From assembly GCA_003427395.1 (NCBI GenBank), contig BFEA01000636.1, forward strand, positions 562,400 through 610,425: a stretch of DNA of 48,026 bases. The letters are read 5' to 3'. The first letter of the stretch is position 1. Each line of letters opens with the position of its first letter. Shown in pieces: positions 33,441-44,745 of the stretch. The notes under the pieces were generated by a model. It did not search any database, was not told the origin of the DNA, and saw only the letters and a list, made by a program, of their open reading frames with translations. The DNA comes from Chara braunii (Eukaryota; Streptophyta; Charophyceae; Charales; Characeae). The position numbers and the translations under genes are program-made.

Positions 33441-33892
33441 AAAAATAAATATTCTCTCTCCTCACTCCTTGCATTCTATTTATTTATTTAGTTTTATTTA
33501 TTTTTTTATTTTATTTGTTTTATTCTATTTTCTCTCTCCATCCCCTCCATATTATTTTCTTTCTTGATTAGGTCGCCGCTACCCTCCCCTAACCACCTAA
33601 ACTCCGGTTAGGGTTTTCTTAGGGTTGTCTAGGGTTTTAGGGTTCACCTAAACCGCCCCCTCCTACTCTCTCGCCTCCTCCCGTTGGGCACCCTGAACCC
33701 GGACGGATCCTCCCCCCTCGAGCGGTTCGGCGCCTTCGGCGGTTCGGCGCCTTCGTCACACGCACGACCCGCAAAATCCGGGGCGAGCCGACTCACACAT
33801 ACTCACTCCGCTCCCGCGGTCCCGTTCCTCTTACGGGTGGGCCCCTTTCCTCACACACTCCTTTGAGGACTACCTCCATTCCCCTTCCGGCA

Positions 33893-35281
33893 ATGGAAGG
33901 GAGTTCATCGGAGGAGATCGCCGCGGTGCGGTCCATATCCCAGGTCAGCGCGCTGTCAGCGGCTCATGGTCAGGCCCATGCGGACACCATGGACCTTCAT
34001 GCCGCCCTTGTAGTGATCCAGGCGCAACTTAGTACGCTTGGACCGTTGCAAGCGCAAATTAATGTGCTTGCCCTCGACGTCAACCGCCTCAAAGGCTCCC
34101 CTCATCGCTCTCCCCACCGCTCCCACACCCCATCCCCTACCGGCTCCGAGTCTAGCTCCCCACGACTCCACAGACGGAGACATCGTGGTTCCCCCTCGTC
34201 TGCTGGCCAGGCCCAGCACTCCCCCTCAGCAGTGGCGAGTGTTGCTGCCACTCAGACCACCCCGTGTGTTACGGCAGTTCTCCTCCACCCGGCCGCCACT
34301 ACCGTCTCTACTGCTGCCGCAGGTGCTGCGGTCCAGATACCACCATCTGGCCCCACAGTTTCATCGACCCACCCCAATGTTGCTTCCCAGCTTTCCGCAC
34401 CGATCGCGACAATACGGCTCCGCCCTCTTCTTCCTGCCTTCGTCCCCCTACCCCCACAGCAGGGTACCGCCCAGGCTGGGGTTCCTCCTCCCACTGGGAG
34501 ACCCGCTCCGCCGCCTCCACCTCCGACCCCTCGCACCCAGCGAGTGGCCACTTTACAGGCCACCATTACGCAGGCTCAGGCGGAGATCCACGCTCTGAGA
34601 CAGCCTCACCCATCACAAGCTGCCCACCCTTCTTCCACTACCACCCCTTCGGTCCCCATGATGCAGGTTCGTTTCCCTCGACCTGCTCCTCAGCCTCTTC
34701 CCTCCTACCTGGCCATTCCGAGACAGCTGCCCGCGGTCGTTGCCTCCTCATCTGCTGGTCCATCCGCCGGCGGCTACGGCCCACAGCCTTCCCCCACCTC
34801 TGCCCCTGCAGCGGCCCCGACTTACGCCGCCGTAGTGCACTCGCCTCAATCTCTCTCGCCCCGCCATCAGCACAGTGGACATCCTCCTGTGCGCACCATG
34901 GACATTCCCGAATATGATGGCACATCCCTTGTCTCTCGCTGGTTGCAGATAGCAACGCGCACACTCTCTATGACGACCACGCGTCAGGAGTTGTGGTGCG
35001 ATGTGCTCGCAACCAAATTGCGAGGTAGCCCTTCCCAAGCGTGGGAGGATCATTATACCCAGCGCCTCCACGTGGGTGAGGTCTCCACTCTGCCCGACTT
35101 TGCGGCCTTCCTTCAAGACCACTTCGGCGCTCGTCATGACGCCACCGACGCCTTAGACCGCGTCACCCAAACCACATGGTCCGCGTGGTCAACCTCCAGC
35201 TTGCCAACTGCAGCGGACAGAAACCATCGCCATCATCTTGCGACAGCACTGCACCAATCCCATACAAACTCGCATTCGTAG
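33893..35281 (+). pseudogene. Family-B gag, C-terminally truncated
   Basis: The open frame starts at ATG 33893 in a good context (purine at -3, G at +4): MEGSSSEEIAAV. Residues ~30-70 look coiled-coil (LVVIQAQLSTLGPLQAQINVL). Residues ~75-310 are Pro/Ser/Ala-rich and of low complexity. The last ~120 residues resemble a retrotransposon gag core (MDIPEYDGTSLVSRWLQIA, DFAAFLQDHFGARHDATDAL). There is no zinc knuckle because the sequence changes to antisense family-C RNase H at about 35200. The last ~25 codons before the stop are therefore not gag. It could be mistaken for a host Pro-rich protein; the PBS and leader upstream argue against that. Confidence 0.7.
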
Positions 35282-36636
35282 TTACTACGAATGTAAGCTT
35301 GGGATCTGCAATGTGGAGCACCAAAGCCTCTTTCAATGCTTCAAAGGTTGTCGTGCATTCTTCATTCCATGCGTAGGACACATTCTTGCTTGTTAGTCTA
35401 GACAATGGACGGGCAATGATATAAAATTTAGGCACAAACTTACGGTAGTACGATGCAAGACCAAGAAAAGAACGCAACTCGCGGACATTCGCAGGTTGGG
35501 GCCACTTTTGGATGACCTCAACCTTGGTTGCCTCGGGGTCTAGGCCTGCAGCAGACAACCCATGTCCAAGGTAGATGACGCTGTCCCTCCCAAACTCAGA
35601 TTTCTCCAAGTGAGATGGAGTTGCGCGTCCTTGAGGATCTGCATCACTTCCTCAAGGTGTCTCATGTGCTCCTCCATTGATTTGCTGAAGATAAGAATGT
35701 CATCCAGATATACAACAACAAATCGGTTGCTAAACACTTTGTCCATGATACTTTGAAAGGTGGCTGGTGCATTCGTGAGACCGAAGGGCATAACTGTAAA
35801 CTCGTACAGCCCATCGCGAGTTTTGAATGCAGTTTTGTGCTGGTCTGCAGGTTCGACCTCAATCTGGTGGTAGACAGACTTAAGATCGATCTTGCTGAAG
35901 ACTTGCAACCATCTGCAGCATCAAGCAGATCATCGATACGTGGCAAAGGGTATGCATTCTTTCTTGTGATTCTATTCAATCCGCGGTAGTCAATACACAT
36001 CCGCAGTTTGCCTCCCTTCTTAGGAACGAACAGCACTGGTGCACCAAATTCAAACTCACTGGGTTTGATCCATCCCTTCCCAATCATCTCATCAATCTTT
36101 CGTCGCAACTCCTCCAATTCGCCTGAGCCCATTCGATAGACACAACCTTTTGGAGGGGTGTTACCTTCAATCAACTCGATTTTGTGTCGGACCGGTCGCA
36201 CGGGAACTCCATGCGGTTCGGCCAAGACCTCAGGGAACCGGTTGAGAAGGTTGCGAATTTCCGAAGGGGGATCATCACTCTCAGGAGCCAGCATGGCAGA
36301 TTGCATAGGTGCAGCCAAGACAACAGATTTTGCAGCAGAATCACTTGGACTAGAGATGGATTTAGTAGAGGTAGAAGTAGCTTCCGAGGTAGAAACAACA
36401 TGCAAGGTAGAATCATTATGTACAGCAAAAATAGAAGGCACATGAGCAGGCCTAACAAAGGCTATATACATGTGCTCATCAATTATGCGCCTGCGCCACT
36501 TTTTGCAGAATTGCATTGCATTGAGAAAGGTTACTTGGGACTCGCGCGGCTCATCCAAGAGGACTGGTCGCTCGATTCCCATCGCATCTTTGACCATGAA
36601 TTGTGAGTCCTTCCACGTGGTTCTTTCACATTGGGC
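35205..36636 (-). pseudogene. Family-C RT and start of RNase H
   Basis: The linker frame [20 protein letters not shown] leads into [50 protein letters not shown] frameshift near 35910 falls inside the palm. The frame resumes with [32 protein letters not shown] and the YLDD box at 35699-35710. A second shift near 35600 precedes YLGHGLSAAGLDPEATKVE, LRSFLGLASYYRKFV and the RNase H start (TTNASLYGIGAVLSQDDGDGF). In TTNAS the first RNase H acidic residue is Asn. Similarity stops near 35205. Confidence 0.87.
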
Positions 36637-36990
36637 CTACAACCAGCCCAAACCAATAACCGCGTCGAAAGGGCACTGATCAAGGACATAGAAGTTCAAT
36701 TCATGCGTGATTGTGCGATCAACGTCAAAGGTAGTGCGCACACCTTTGACTACATGCTTGGAAGTGACAACCTCTTGGTTGCCCACATGGGTCCGACAAG
36801 GATTCTGCAAAGTCACTTGCTTCATCCCCAAGCGTGCCTTACGAATGTCGTGCGGTGAGAAGTAGTTGGCGGTTGCAACACAATCAGCCAACGCACGAAT
36901 GTAACGGCCATTAATGTAGAGTTTGAAGAAGATCAACTTCCTTCTCCCTTGCGCGCGTTCTTGCTTCATGTGAGCCCAGTGCGTCAACAG
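36637..36990 (-). pseudogene. Family-C protease, degenerate
   Basis: The frame FFKLYINGRYIRALADCVATANYFS corresponds to the aspartic protease active-site region. The usual D-[S/C/T]-G-A reads DCVA, so the Gly is lost. The domain continues to ELNFYVLDQCPFDAVIGLGWL and then meets an in-frame stop just before AQCERTTW, which continues the pol frame. One nonsense change therefore separates protease from RT. Confidence 0.8.
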
Positions 36991-37193
36991 AGAATGAAAG
37001 TCAATTTCTTCCGACTCTACCCAAGGCTCCTAAAGGATATGGATTTTCTCAGCCTTGGAATCAGCATCAGATGGGGTCGTAGGAGAAGTTTGCTGAGTGG
37101 GATCAGAATCCAGAGGAGAAGTGATACTTACATGTTCAGCCTCTCCATCTGTAGAGTGTGATGATGATGCCTCTACCCCCGTTGCTGGTTTCC

Positions 37194-38799
37194 CTATTGC
37201 AATCTAAAGAATTGTTGGACTGAATGTCCCGGTTTGGTGCAATGCAAGCAAACCCCTTTCTTCACCCTGTGTTTCCACTCACTTTCACTGATCCGAAGAT
37301 CTACCCATGGTTTTGTGGCAGGATCTTCCAGTTTGGGTGGAATCTTTGCCCCCTTAGGAAGAAGAATAGTGTTAGTGTTGTTCTTCATTGTGGTCCTCGG
37401 TCCCTTACTCTTAAAGACAGTCTTCTTAAAGGCATTCATGGATTCTTCATCGTTCACATACTCAGACTCATGGGCTGACAAAGAGCAAGATGCCCCGCAG
37501 TCTTGCTCTTGATCGTCATCAAGAGAAGATTCATCTACGAGGTTCTCCTCGTCAGCCTCAAGCAGATCATGTGCTGCAAAACGGTTGCTGCCTGGAAACC
37601 GTTTGCGGTTGGTGGCCTTTTTGCCACTTGATCCACCCGGGAGGTCTTGTGCCTCCAGCTTGACTAAGTCCCGCATCAGGGTAAGCCAATCTGTATATCC
37701 GCTGAGCCCGAGCCTTAGGCGATCTTTTAGAGTAGAGGGGACTGTTCCTTTTATCACATCCAAACAGGACTGCGCAGTCATCTCCAGATCCGAAGTAGCA
37801 AAGAGTTTACTCACATACTGCTGCAGGTTGTGCATGGTGCCGGTCCACTTGATGTGCTTGAGTTTATCAAGCTTGAGTCTTGCTTTAGCTGCAGCATGTG
37901 GATCAGCATATTGCTTGATCAAGAGATCCTCAAGTGCGGTAGTAGGCGTAGCCTTCAGCGATTTGTTCAGGTCTATTCTCTTATAGCCTGATTGGACAGC
38001 TTGGGTTTCTAGGAAACCCGGCACGACGGGCTCCACATTGGTCCCCAGGATAGACGACTGAGTGGACGGGGGTGTCCCCAATACATCAAAGTAGGACCGC
38101 ATAGAGCTGATCCAAGACTCTATGTCGTCCTTTGCGTCGTACTTGGACGGAATCTGCGCCGCCTTCCTGTCGATGTACGCAAAGCTGCCGCCTGGCCCAG
38201 CCATTGTTGGGTCCGGGCCCGGGGCTGCAACAGTTCTAGAAGTCTTTGCACCACCACTTGCCGCTGCAGCAGCAGCAGCAGCAGCGGGGTCTGGACTTGC
38301 TGCAGATCCGCTTTGGCTCTTAACCACACTCAAAGAAGAAGAAGTAGGAAGGAGAAGAAGTAGACATAGTCAGAGGGGCAAAACTGGACTGACACGCAGC
38401 ATTGGAGGCAGGGTAGGTGAGTGAAGAGACGATTTGAGCCTGTTGCGAACTAGCAAACTGTTGCAGCTGATCGTGGTGCTGCTGCGCCATCTTGGCCATG
38501 TCTTCGCGCAACTCCTTGAGCTGCTTAAACACCTATGCGAACTGGTCAGTATGGTCCCTAGCAACCCGAACCCCTGCAAAGGCTTTGAGGAGGGGAATTG
38601 TTTTCTCTTCTACCTCCTCATCAGTCAGAGCGGACACGATGCTAAGGGCGGCCTCGTGAGCCTGCACCTTATCCCTTGTCTCTCTCTCTTTCTCTTCCTC
38701 CTCCCTCTTCAAGGATTTCTCGTAGAAGAACTGATACTGCGGTTTTTCTGCCTCAGGGGCAGCGTCCATCTGCAGTTTCCAATCTGCTGCAGATGCCAT
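37194..38799 (-). pseudogene. Family-C gag, broken
   Basis: I place the start at the ATG complementary to 38797-38799 (MASAADWKLQMDAAPEAEKP). A charged helical segment (KREEEEKERETRDKVQAHE) follows, an in-frame stop near 38533, and a Gln-rich stretch (QQHHDQLQQFASSQQAQ). A frameshift near 38325 leads to a long open block (38333-37194). That block has a poly-Ala tract from GC-rich triplets, the gag core (IPSKYDAKDDIESWISSM, LEDLLIKQYADPHAAAKARL) and an acidic Asp/Glu-rich region. The zinc knuckle CLHCTKPGHSVQQF keeps C-X2-C-X4-H but has Phe for the last Cys. Confidence 0.86.
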
Positions 38800-40266
38800 G
38801 ATGGAGGATGAGGGTGTCAATAAGCCTCTCAAGAGGGGTCCTTACTTCCTCTCAGCTTTGTGACGAACGCTCCTCTTCCCTCTCCTCACTCCCTCAAGAG
38901 CAACACTCAATAACTTCTCTCTTCTCTCTCTCTCTCTCGTTTGCGACCGTGTAGGCGCAGGCATTAATGAACCCGATGAAAGAAACAGCTTGAAATCACT
39001 CAGAAGAGAAGGTAGAACTCCTAGCCGGAGCGGCAATTCATTCGGACTGGAGAGCAGTCAAAACAGCAAAAAAGAAAAGATCAGAGAGATCTGATCCAGC
39101 CACACAGTCTGGACTGACTACGTATGGGGTCCTCCCAAGCCTAGCCAGCCTCAGCGTCGTGAAAACACAACAAATCAGATTCAAGATGTACAGCGAAATG
39201 CAAGAGAGAATTGAGTGGTGTATAAGATGCGAGTCAGGCGGCGGATTGCGCGGTAAAGTCTGATAAAACGTCCCAGCAGAGATGCCCTTCGCAGCGAGTG
39301 TCCTGGACCGAAAGCATAAAGTCCGTATCCCAATCAGATACAGCAAGTTAACTGACGTCAACAGATTTGGCCTGAGGGGCCCTTCTTGTTTGGGCCCGGT
39401 CCCACTGATTCCCAAATGGTCCCAGTGGAGTCAGAATCGGGTCCCAACCAACAAGAGTTCCAGAGAGACCTACTATGTCCCTACTGAATTGAAAAACGAA
39501 ATTTTGCCCCAGAAAGAACCTGTAGACTACCACCGTTCAGAATGAATCAAACAATGCACTGTAGAGAGATATCACATGGCAAACAAGATACTCCATTCAT
39601 TCACTCATCAGGTGAGTAGACAGTTCACACACCTCACACACAATCAAGACTATGGAGGATGGAAGAAGAACCCAGAGAACGCCAACAGGCAGTCAACTCC
39701 ATACACACACACATGGGCACCCTGGTGGCACGACACTTACCTGAGTGGCCGAGCTCTTGAGATGAAAAGAACTCACCCCCCTCTCACATAGTCCTCCTGA
39801 CCCAATTAGCATCCTCTACACTAGTGCCCTATCATCTAAGAGGGTCAACATCTACCCCAAAGTACAAAGTCGGATCCCCCGTCAATGTTGAAGATCGAAG
39901 CAGCAACTTGCAGTCCGTAGGTGCAGATATGGCTGCCACTTTCAAGCTCGCCTACTTGAGGGGAGCCCTAAAGTCACTCCTTGTCTTCCTTTAAGTCCAG
40001 ATTCAAGTTGTAGGTGCCCATCATTGTCGCCTCTCTCAAATTGCATCACGAAGTCCCACCTTGTGTCTCGCCACCACAAACATGCACTCAAGCAACCTGG
40101 CCGGGTCTAGTGTCGACCCTACACGGCCCTTCCAAGTGGGGGCAGCTTCCCTTTACCACGCTGCCCCACTTAACCCTAACTTCCAACCCTAACCCTAAGT
40201 GGTAGCCCTTACCATTAGGGTTAGGGTTATGGCAGCAAAGTCAACTCTCGCCAACAAGTAGAATCC
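38800..40266 (-). other. Family-C leader
   Basis: About 1.5 kb without a convincing gene, between gag and PBS. It holds a CT-rich run at 38918-38938 and a telomere-motif hairpin at 40185-40228, annotated separately. Confidence 0.65.
40185..40228 (-). other. Hairpin of inverted TTAGGG-type repeats
   Basis: Perfect 14-bp arms, AACCCTAACCCTAA (40185-40198) and its complement (40215-40228), enclose a further TGGTA/TACCA pairing with one bulged base and a 5-nt loop. It lies about 40 bp downstream of the PBS in the sense of the element. Confidence 0.8.
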
Positions 40267-40278
40267 GCTCCGATACCA
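40267..40278 (-). promoter_or_regulatory. Primer-binding site of family C
   Basis: The minus strand reads TGGTATCGGAGC, one change from the initiator tRNA-Met site, one base from the LTR end (CGTAACA). Confidence 0.83.
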
Positions 40279-40279
40279 A

Positions 40280-41656
40280 TGTTACGATCCTGGCCAATTT
40301 TGAAGTCCACAATCATCAGAAAGTACAATGTTGTCCAATTGCGAAAAGAAATGAATGAACTTGAGCCCAATGCCGTCCAATTGCAAAAGAAATGAAAGAA
40401 CTTGAGAGGAGAGAGAGGGAAAGAAGAAGAAGAAGAAGTAAGAAAGAAGAAAGAGATAATGTACTCCAGCATAGACCAAAGACAAAGCTCTTCTCCTTCG
40501 CTCAACAGCCTCCTCCTCTTTATCTCCTCCTCTCTTATTCAAACAATAAATGAACAATAATAATGTTGAACAGCTGAATGTCCGAATCCCACTTCTACTG
40601 CAGGCACAAGATGAGGTCCACCATAGCCATGGCAGCCCTTCTCCTTCCTCCACATACAGGCCAAGGCTTCGCGAACAACTTAGGCTTCAGCCTCCAGCAC
40701 CAAAAACAACCCAAAGCAGCTACACCGCTGCCCTACTCCAAGGTCATCACTTAGCTGCTATGCCGCTGCCCACTCAACCGCCATGCCTGACTCTGTCCGA
40801 GCTTCCTTGATGCGGCACTACCCCCACTGGGGCCTTCCTGATGCATCGCCTAGCAAGGAGATGAAGATGGTGTCTACCATAGCCAGTAAGTACCTCGCCA
40901 CTCTCCTCCTTGGTCCCCTTCTCCCTCCTCCTCCTCCTACTGATACCATAGCCAAGGTGGAAGCTCCCGGCTTCTTCCTCCCAGCAGCGCTGTAGTGCCC
41001 AGCGCTTCACCACCTAGCGCTCCAGCAGCGTGACGCCCAACCCGCACACTGAAGAATGAGGTGGAGCTCTTGCCTCCGCCTCTAGATATAGCGGTCTGCT
41101 TGCCTCTTGGGGGGTGACTTCCAGGTCGCTCGGCCTCTCCAAGCAACCGGTACCTCCTCCATTTCGGGGGGAAACATCATTGCAGACCCTGATATTACCC
41201 GTACAGGACTGGTTGGACTGGTACCGGCCTAGACCTACCCTACCGCTACTGGACTCTAAAAATGCCAACTTTGTCTTTTTCTGCTCGGCCTCACGTCAAC
41301 TGCAGTGGGGTGCAGTATCGGCCTACCGGCCTACTTGAGTGGTTTTCCGCTACCCCAAGGGCCTCAGAGCCGCTAGCTTCGCCACTTCAGTGTTTTCCCT
41401 GCTACAACCCTCAATGCCAGGGCCACAGGTAAGTACCGGCCCTACGGGCCTACCAAACAAGCAAGTACCCTTGCGGGTCCCACACACACTCATGCCAACA
41501 AGCACTCAGACAGGCATGCAGGTCACAAGCACGCACACACACACACAGACTTAGAAAACACAGCAGAATGCGGGAATCTCATCAAGGCATCCATTCCATC
41601 GACAGAACTTCAAAAATCAGCAGTGTTCTCAGTCTGTGTTATGACGGGTCGTTACA
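40280..41656 (-). repeat. 5' LTR of family C
   Basis: 1377 bp, TGTAACGACCCG to ATCGTAACA on the minus strand. It includes an (AAG)n stretch near 40425-40440. It pairs with the solo LTR 29409-30771 in reverse orientation. Confidence 0.86.
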
Positions 41657-41684
41657 AAAATGTTTTTTTTTAGTGAGAGACAGT

Positions 41685-41880
41685 GATCGTGCTCTTGTCA
41701 GTCAGCATAGACATGATAGGTCTAGGTAAGTCTCTTACCTTCATTCCCAGATGCAATTTATGAATTGCCTTTTCTGAGATATAAGACCACATCGATCCTG
41801 GGTCTAACAGTGCACAGATCTCAATATCTGCGATCATTAACTCACACTTAGACTTAAGTTTTCTTAGCCCACGAACTTCA
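41685..41880 (-). pseudogene. Family-A protease, N-terminal part
   Basis: The frame continues from gag (LVTLKFVGLRKLKSKCELMIADIEI) into CALLDPGSMWSYIS. The active-site triad D-S/T-G is DPG here. The segment ends at about 41685, close to the family-C LTR, so most of the domain is missing or displaced. It fits the front half of the split family-A element. Confidence 0.65.
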
Positions 41881-43440
41881 AAGTGTTACGAGTTCATTAT
41901 CGAGCTCGTCAAGGGAATCGTTCAGTGAGACTAAGCAAAGAACAGTGTCAGCGTGCTCTGGACGATGGGCTAAAGAAAAGCCATCCTCTGCCTTAAGAGT
42001 CGAGGGGTTATAAGGGGTTGTTGGCGCCTTACCTTTACTCTTGTCTAAACCCTTCGACTCAGTAGGAGCAGATGCTACTCCTACTGGCTGCTCGCTTTTG
42101 GGTTCAGAATCCAAGGACATCAGGCTATCACGTGCCCTACTCTTTCGCATTTGAGGCAATGGTGGTTGTCCATTTTAGACTGCCACTCCTCACGAGTCAT
42201 TCCCATTTTTTTCCCACGGTTTCCCGTACGTGATGTCGGGATGCTTGGGAAACGACTGGGGTCTCGTCTTCTTCTTCCATTGACTTGGGCCTCCCTTGTT
42301 GGCCACTACGGCAGCGACGTCACCCTTCCCAGACTCACTGCCGCCATTACCTACTCCTCCCTCAAACTCGTCGATGGGTAACTTCTCTATGGTATCATCG
42401 TTAAAGACTGCATGCATGGGGTCATCGCGCTTTTGCCTCCACAAAACCTTTTTACCCACCTACCGAACCAATCTTTATGACAGAAGCATAGGTTCCATTT
42501 ACCTGCGTTGTCAGTTGCTCCCTTTGGAGCAGGAGGTCACGAAACTGTCGGTAGTTATACTTACCAGATTTTGCCTCAGCGACGAGATGACCACGAATGG
42601 GTTCGAGCAGAGAAGATGTATAGGACTTGGTTGTCTTGCAGGTTAAGTTTTGGCAACTGCAACAAACGATCAACCTCGTGACAACGCGTCAACAAAAGTC
42701 CAACGCTTTTGGCCAATGGTGGTGACTTCATCAAAGGTCTTGTCGGTCGTAGTCTTATCCAAGAATCTCTCCTTGATTTTCTAGAGAAATTCTCGAAGGG
42801 TCAATGTCTTTGACCACTCACCAATATCCTCGAAGCCAGCGGCGTTGACCTCGGACAATACACATTCCTTGGTTGTCTCGCCATGACAAGACGTTGAAAA
42901 AGCCACTTGGCTTTTCAGCTCTACCGATGCAGTTCCACGGTATGTCTAGATCTCAAAGATCCAGAGCAACAAATGTTCGCCCCTCTTTCCATTATAAGTA
43001 AAGGGAAGTTCCATTTTTACCTTTTCTTTCCTTTTCGGCTGCTCAATTTCTTTGGCCGGCTCTTCCTTTTTGGTGGGTTTTTCGTTCTTCTCTATCGGCT
43101 TCTCAAATTCCTTCTTTGAGCCTTCGGGTCTTTCCGGCGTTACCCTCTTCATTGCATCATTCATTAGTTTTTCTTGGGGTTCTTTCTTGACTTCCTCCCC
43201 CCTAGTCTCCTCCTCAATCCTGCCATTGCCCTTGCCCTTCAAAAGCCTCACTCTCTCCAAAGAGCCAGTGTTAATATCTTCTTTTCAAGGTGGACAAGGT
43301 ACCATTATAGATTGTCGAATGGATGCAAGCTCGGTGCCTGCTTCTTCGTAGTGAAACCTCTACGTAAGTTTTCTTCTTCTTCTTGCTCTATTTGCTTTCT
43401 CCGCAATTCCTCAATCTTCCTTCTTCAACCACTAGTACCT
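41881..43440 (-). pseudogene. Family-A gag, broken
   Basis: The N-terminal coiled-coil-like part (IEELRRKQIEQEEEENLRR, 43430-43330) is followed by a stop. A Lys/Glu/Pro-rich block comes next (43260-42946; EKPIEKNEKPTKKEEPAKE) and leads into PFTYNGKRGEHLLLWIFEI, the gag core start. Frameshifts near 42940, 42780 and 42660 break the core (DKTTTDKTFDEVTTIGQKRWTF). The C-terminal basic and Ser-rich parts (42459-42190 and 42159-41878) include VCRKQ-like positions but no clear zinc knuckle; MPQMRKSRARD lies where one might have been. Identification rests on position and general gag character. Confidence 0.68.
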
Positions 43441-43538
43441 CCCAGCCTGTTTTTGCCAACCCTGAATTTCACTGCGCACCGAAAGTTGTCGACCCTGGGT
43501 CCCATTGTGTTTTCTCTTATGCTTCTCTTCGAAAATCG

Positions 43539-43570
<32 letters not shown>

Positions 43571-44161
43571 ACTACACTAGGGACGTGAAAGCAGCCGGAT
43601 GCAGATTTTGAGGTACATGTGAGAGTATGCACCTTCAACGGGCATTACAGCTCTGATGAAATCACGGCAGCTAGAACAAACAAACGAAAAAAAGCAAACA
43701 TTCAGCAACAACTCTTTGCACGTGAAAACAGCTAGATACAAAATCTGGAATACCTGTGACAGTATGCCCTCCCAACGGCCATTGCAGCCCTGCTGTAATC
43801 ACGACAGCAGGAAAAAAAAAAACAAAAAGAAAACAAAAAAGCAACAAAACTCTAGATGAAAGCAGTTGGATACAGCATCTCGAGTACGAGTGAGAATGCG
43901 CCCCCTGTTGCAAAGTGTCAGCTGCCCGTGGAATGCGCCTCGCCTCTCGTTGGCAGGGCACTAAACGCGGATCACCAAAAAATGAAAGCAAAACACATAC
44001 AAAAAACGAAACTGGCTATGTTTCTGGGTAGATGCGTTCCTTTGAGTTTTGATGTGAGCACATCTCCTTCACGGCCTTCCCCGGCGTCCTTCCTTTCTTT
44101 CTTTTCTTCTTTTTTTTCTTTTTTTTGTAATGGGAAATACAACTGATGCCTAGTCGGTGAT
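43441..44161. other. Region with poly-A tract and ~137-bp repeats
   Basis: A 29-base A run lies at 43539-43567. Next come three related units starting near 43583, 43719 and 43855, each with a GTGAAAGCAGCTGGATACA-like start and an A-rich end. The third is diverged after ~50 bp. In the reconstruction this belongs to the leader of the family-A element. Confidence 0.65.
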
Positions 44162-44230
44162 ACCTCCGAACTCTACGGGGAAAATGGGAAAACGTCCACT
44201 TTTCCCTAATTTCCCAACACTGGCGGAGGT
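44162..44230. other. Possible hairpin
   Basis: ACCTCCG (44162-44168) pairs with CGGAGGT (44224-44230). Inside, a GGGAAAATGGGAAAA strand faces TTTTCCCTAATTTCCC with mismatches. It could be a structured RNA element, a short foldback repeat, or chance. Confidence 0.4.
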
Positions 44231-44269
44231 ACTAGTGGTTTAACGTGTTTTCTAATTGTGTGACGTTTT

Positions 44270-44745
44270 CCTCCATTATCTGTACAGACAATTTTGGTTC
44301 CACCTTTTGTTCTTTCTTCTCTTATTCCCCTTGTTTCCTTCTTTGGTCCATCTTTCCCAGGTTCTCAGCAACAAAACGGTCAAGGGTCATTCCCCTTGCT
44401 TGACAAGGTCCTCGACTCTCTTTCTGGTTTCCAGCATCTCAACGGATGTCTTTGCATTCTCCAGTTCACCTTCTGCAGCGCGCAAATTGAACTGTCCATG
44501 CATCATCCGTTCAGCTTTTGGACCAGCACCATATATCTTGCCGAGTAACTGGCGAAGACGGCCCAAAAAGGTCTGCCGTCTTGCATCAATCTCACCACGG
44601 GTCTTAAGTTCCCCCCCTTCTTCGTCGGCACAGACAGTGAGAGGGATCGGAAAGAAGAAAAGAGGTATGAACCGGGTAGTGATGGAGGTACACAAACATT
44701 TCCAGAGATAAGTAATTTTCCCTGGCGTGCGAAAGCCGCACAATA
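44270..44745 (-). pseudogene. Unrecognised coding-like fragment, copy 1
   Basis: The minus strand encodes, from a GAAG|AAGGG position near 44616, a polar helical peptide: LKTRGEIDARRQTFLGRL, MMHGQFNLRAAEGELE, ETRKRVEDLVKQGE. It then continues after a frame change with ENLGKMDQRRKQ. A second copy on the plus strand at 46905-47335 has the same peptide with mostly tolerable substitutions. Pyrimidine-rich sequence ending in AG precedes the shared part in both, like an intron end. I do not recognise the family. It may be a captured host exon or part of an unclassified repeat. Confidence 0.5.

Larger units (their letters stand above)
31742..33892 (+). other. Family-B leader
   Basis: A 2.1 kb leader with a 132-N gap (32175-32306), pyrimidine-rich stretches (about 32640-32990 and 33440-33545), and a repeat with a CCCCTTGGGG core (annotated separately). 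A cluster of TTAGGG/TTTAGGG-like motifs lies at 33605-33645. No gene with recognisable product. Confidence 0.6.
31217..35200 (+). mobile_element. Family-B LTR retrotransposon, 5' fragment
   Basis: On the plus strand: a tandemly duplicated LTR end with PBS, a 2.1 kb leader interrupted by an N gap, and a GC-rich gag. It ends at about 35200, where an oppositely oriented family-C RNase H begins, so pol and the 3' LTR are lost. Its GC-rich gag composition differs strongly from its neighbours. Confidence 0.72.
35200..41656 (-). mobile_element. Family-C Ty3/gypsy element, 3'-truncated
   Basis: Reading leftwards: 5' LTR (41656-40280), PBS, 1.5 kb leader, gag, protease, RT and the first part of RNase H, ending at about 35200 against family-B gag. 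The plus-strand solo LTR at 29409-30771 belongs to the same family. Confidence 0.85.

Noticed and set aside
33893-35281. Host Pro-rich protein gene
   Set aside because: The C-terminal part looks like a gag core, and an LTR end and exact PBS lie upstream in the same orientation.
40172-40230. True interstitial telomere
   Set aside because: Only a few TTAGGG-type units arranged as an inverted pair; too short and too symmetrical for a telomere remnant.
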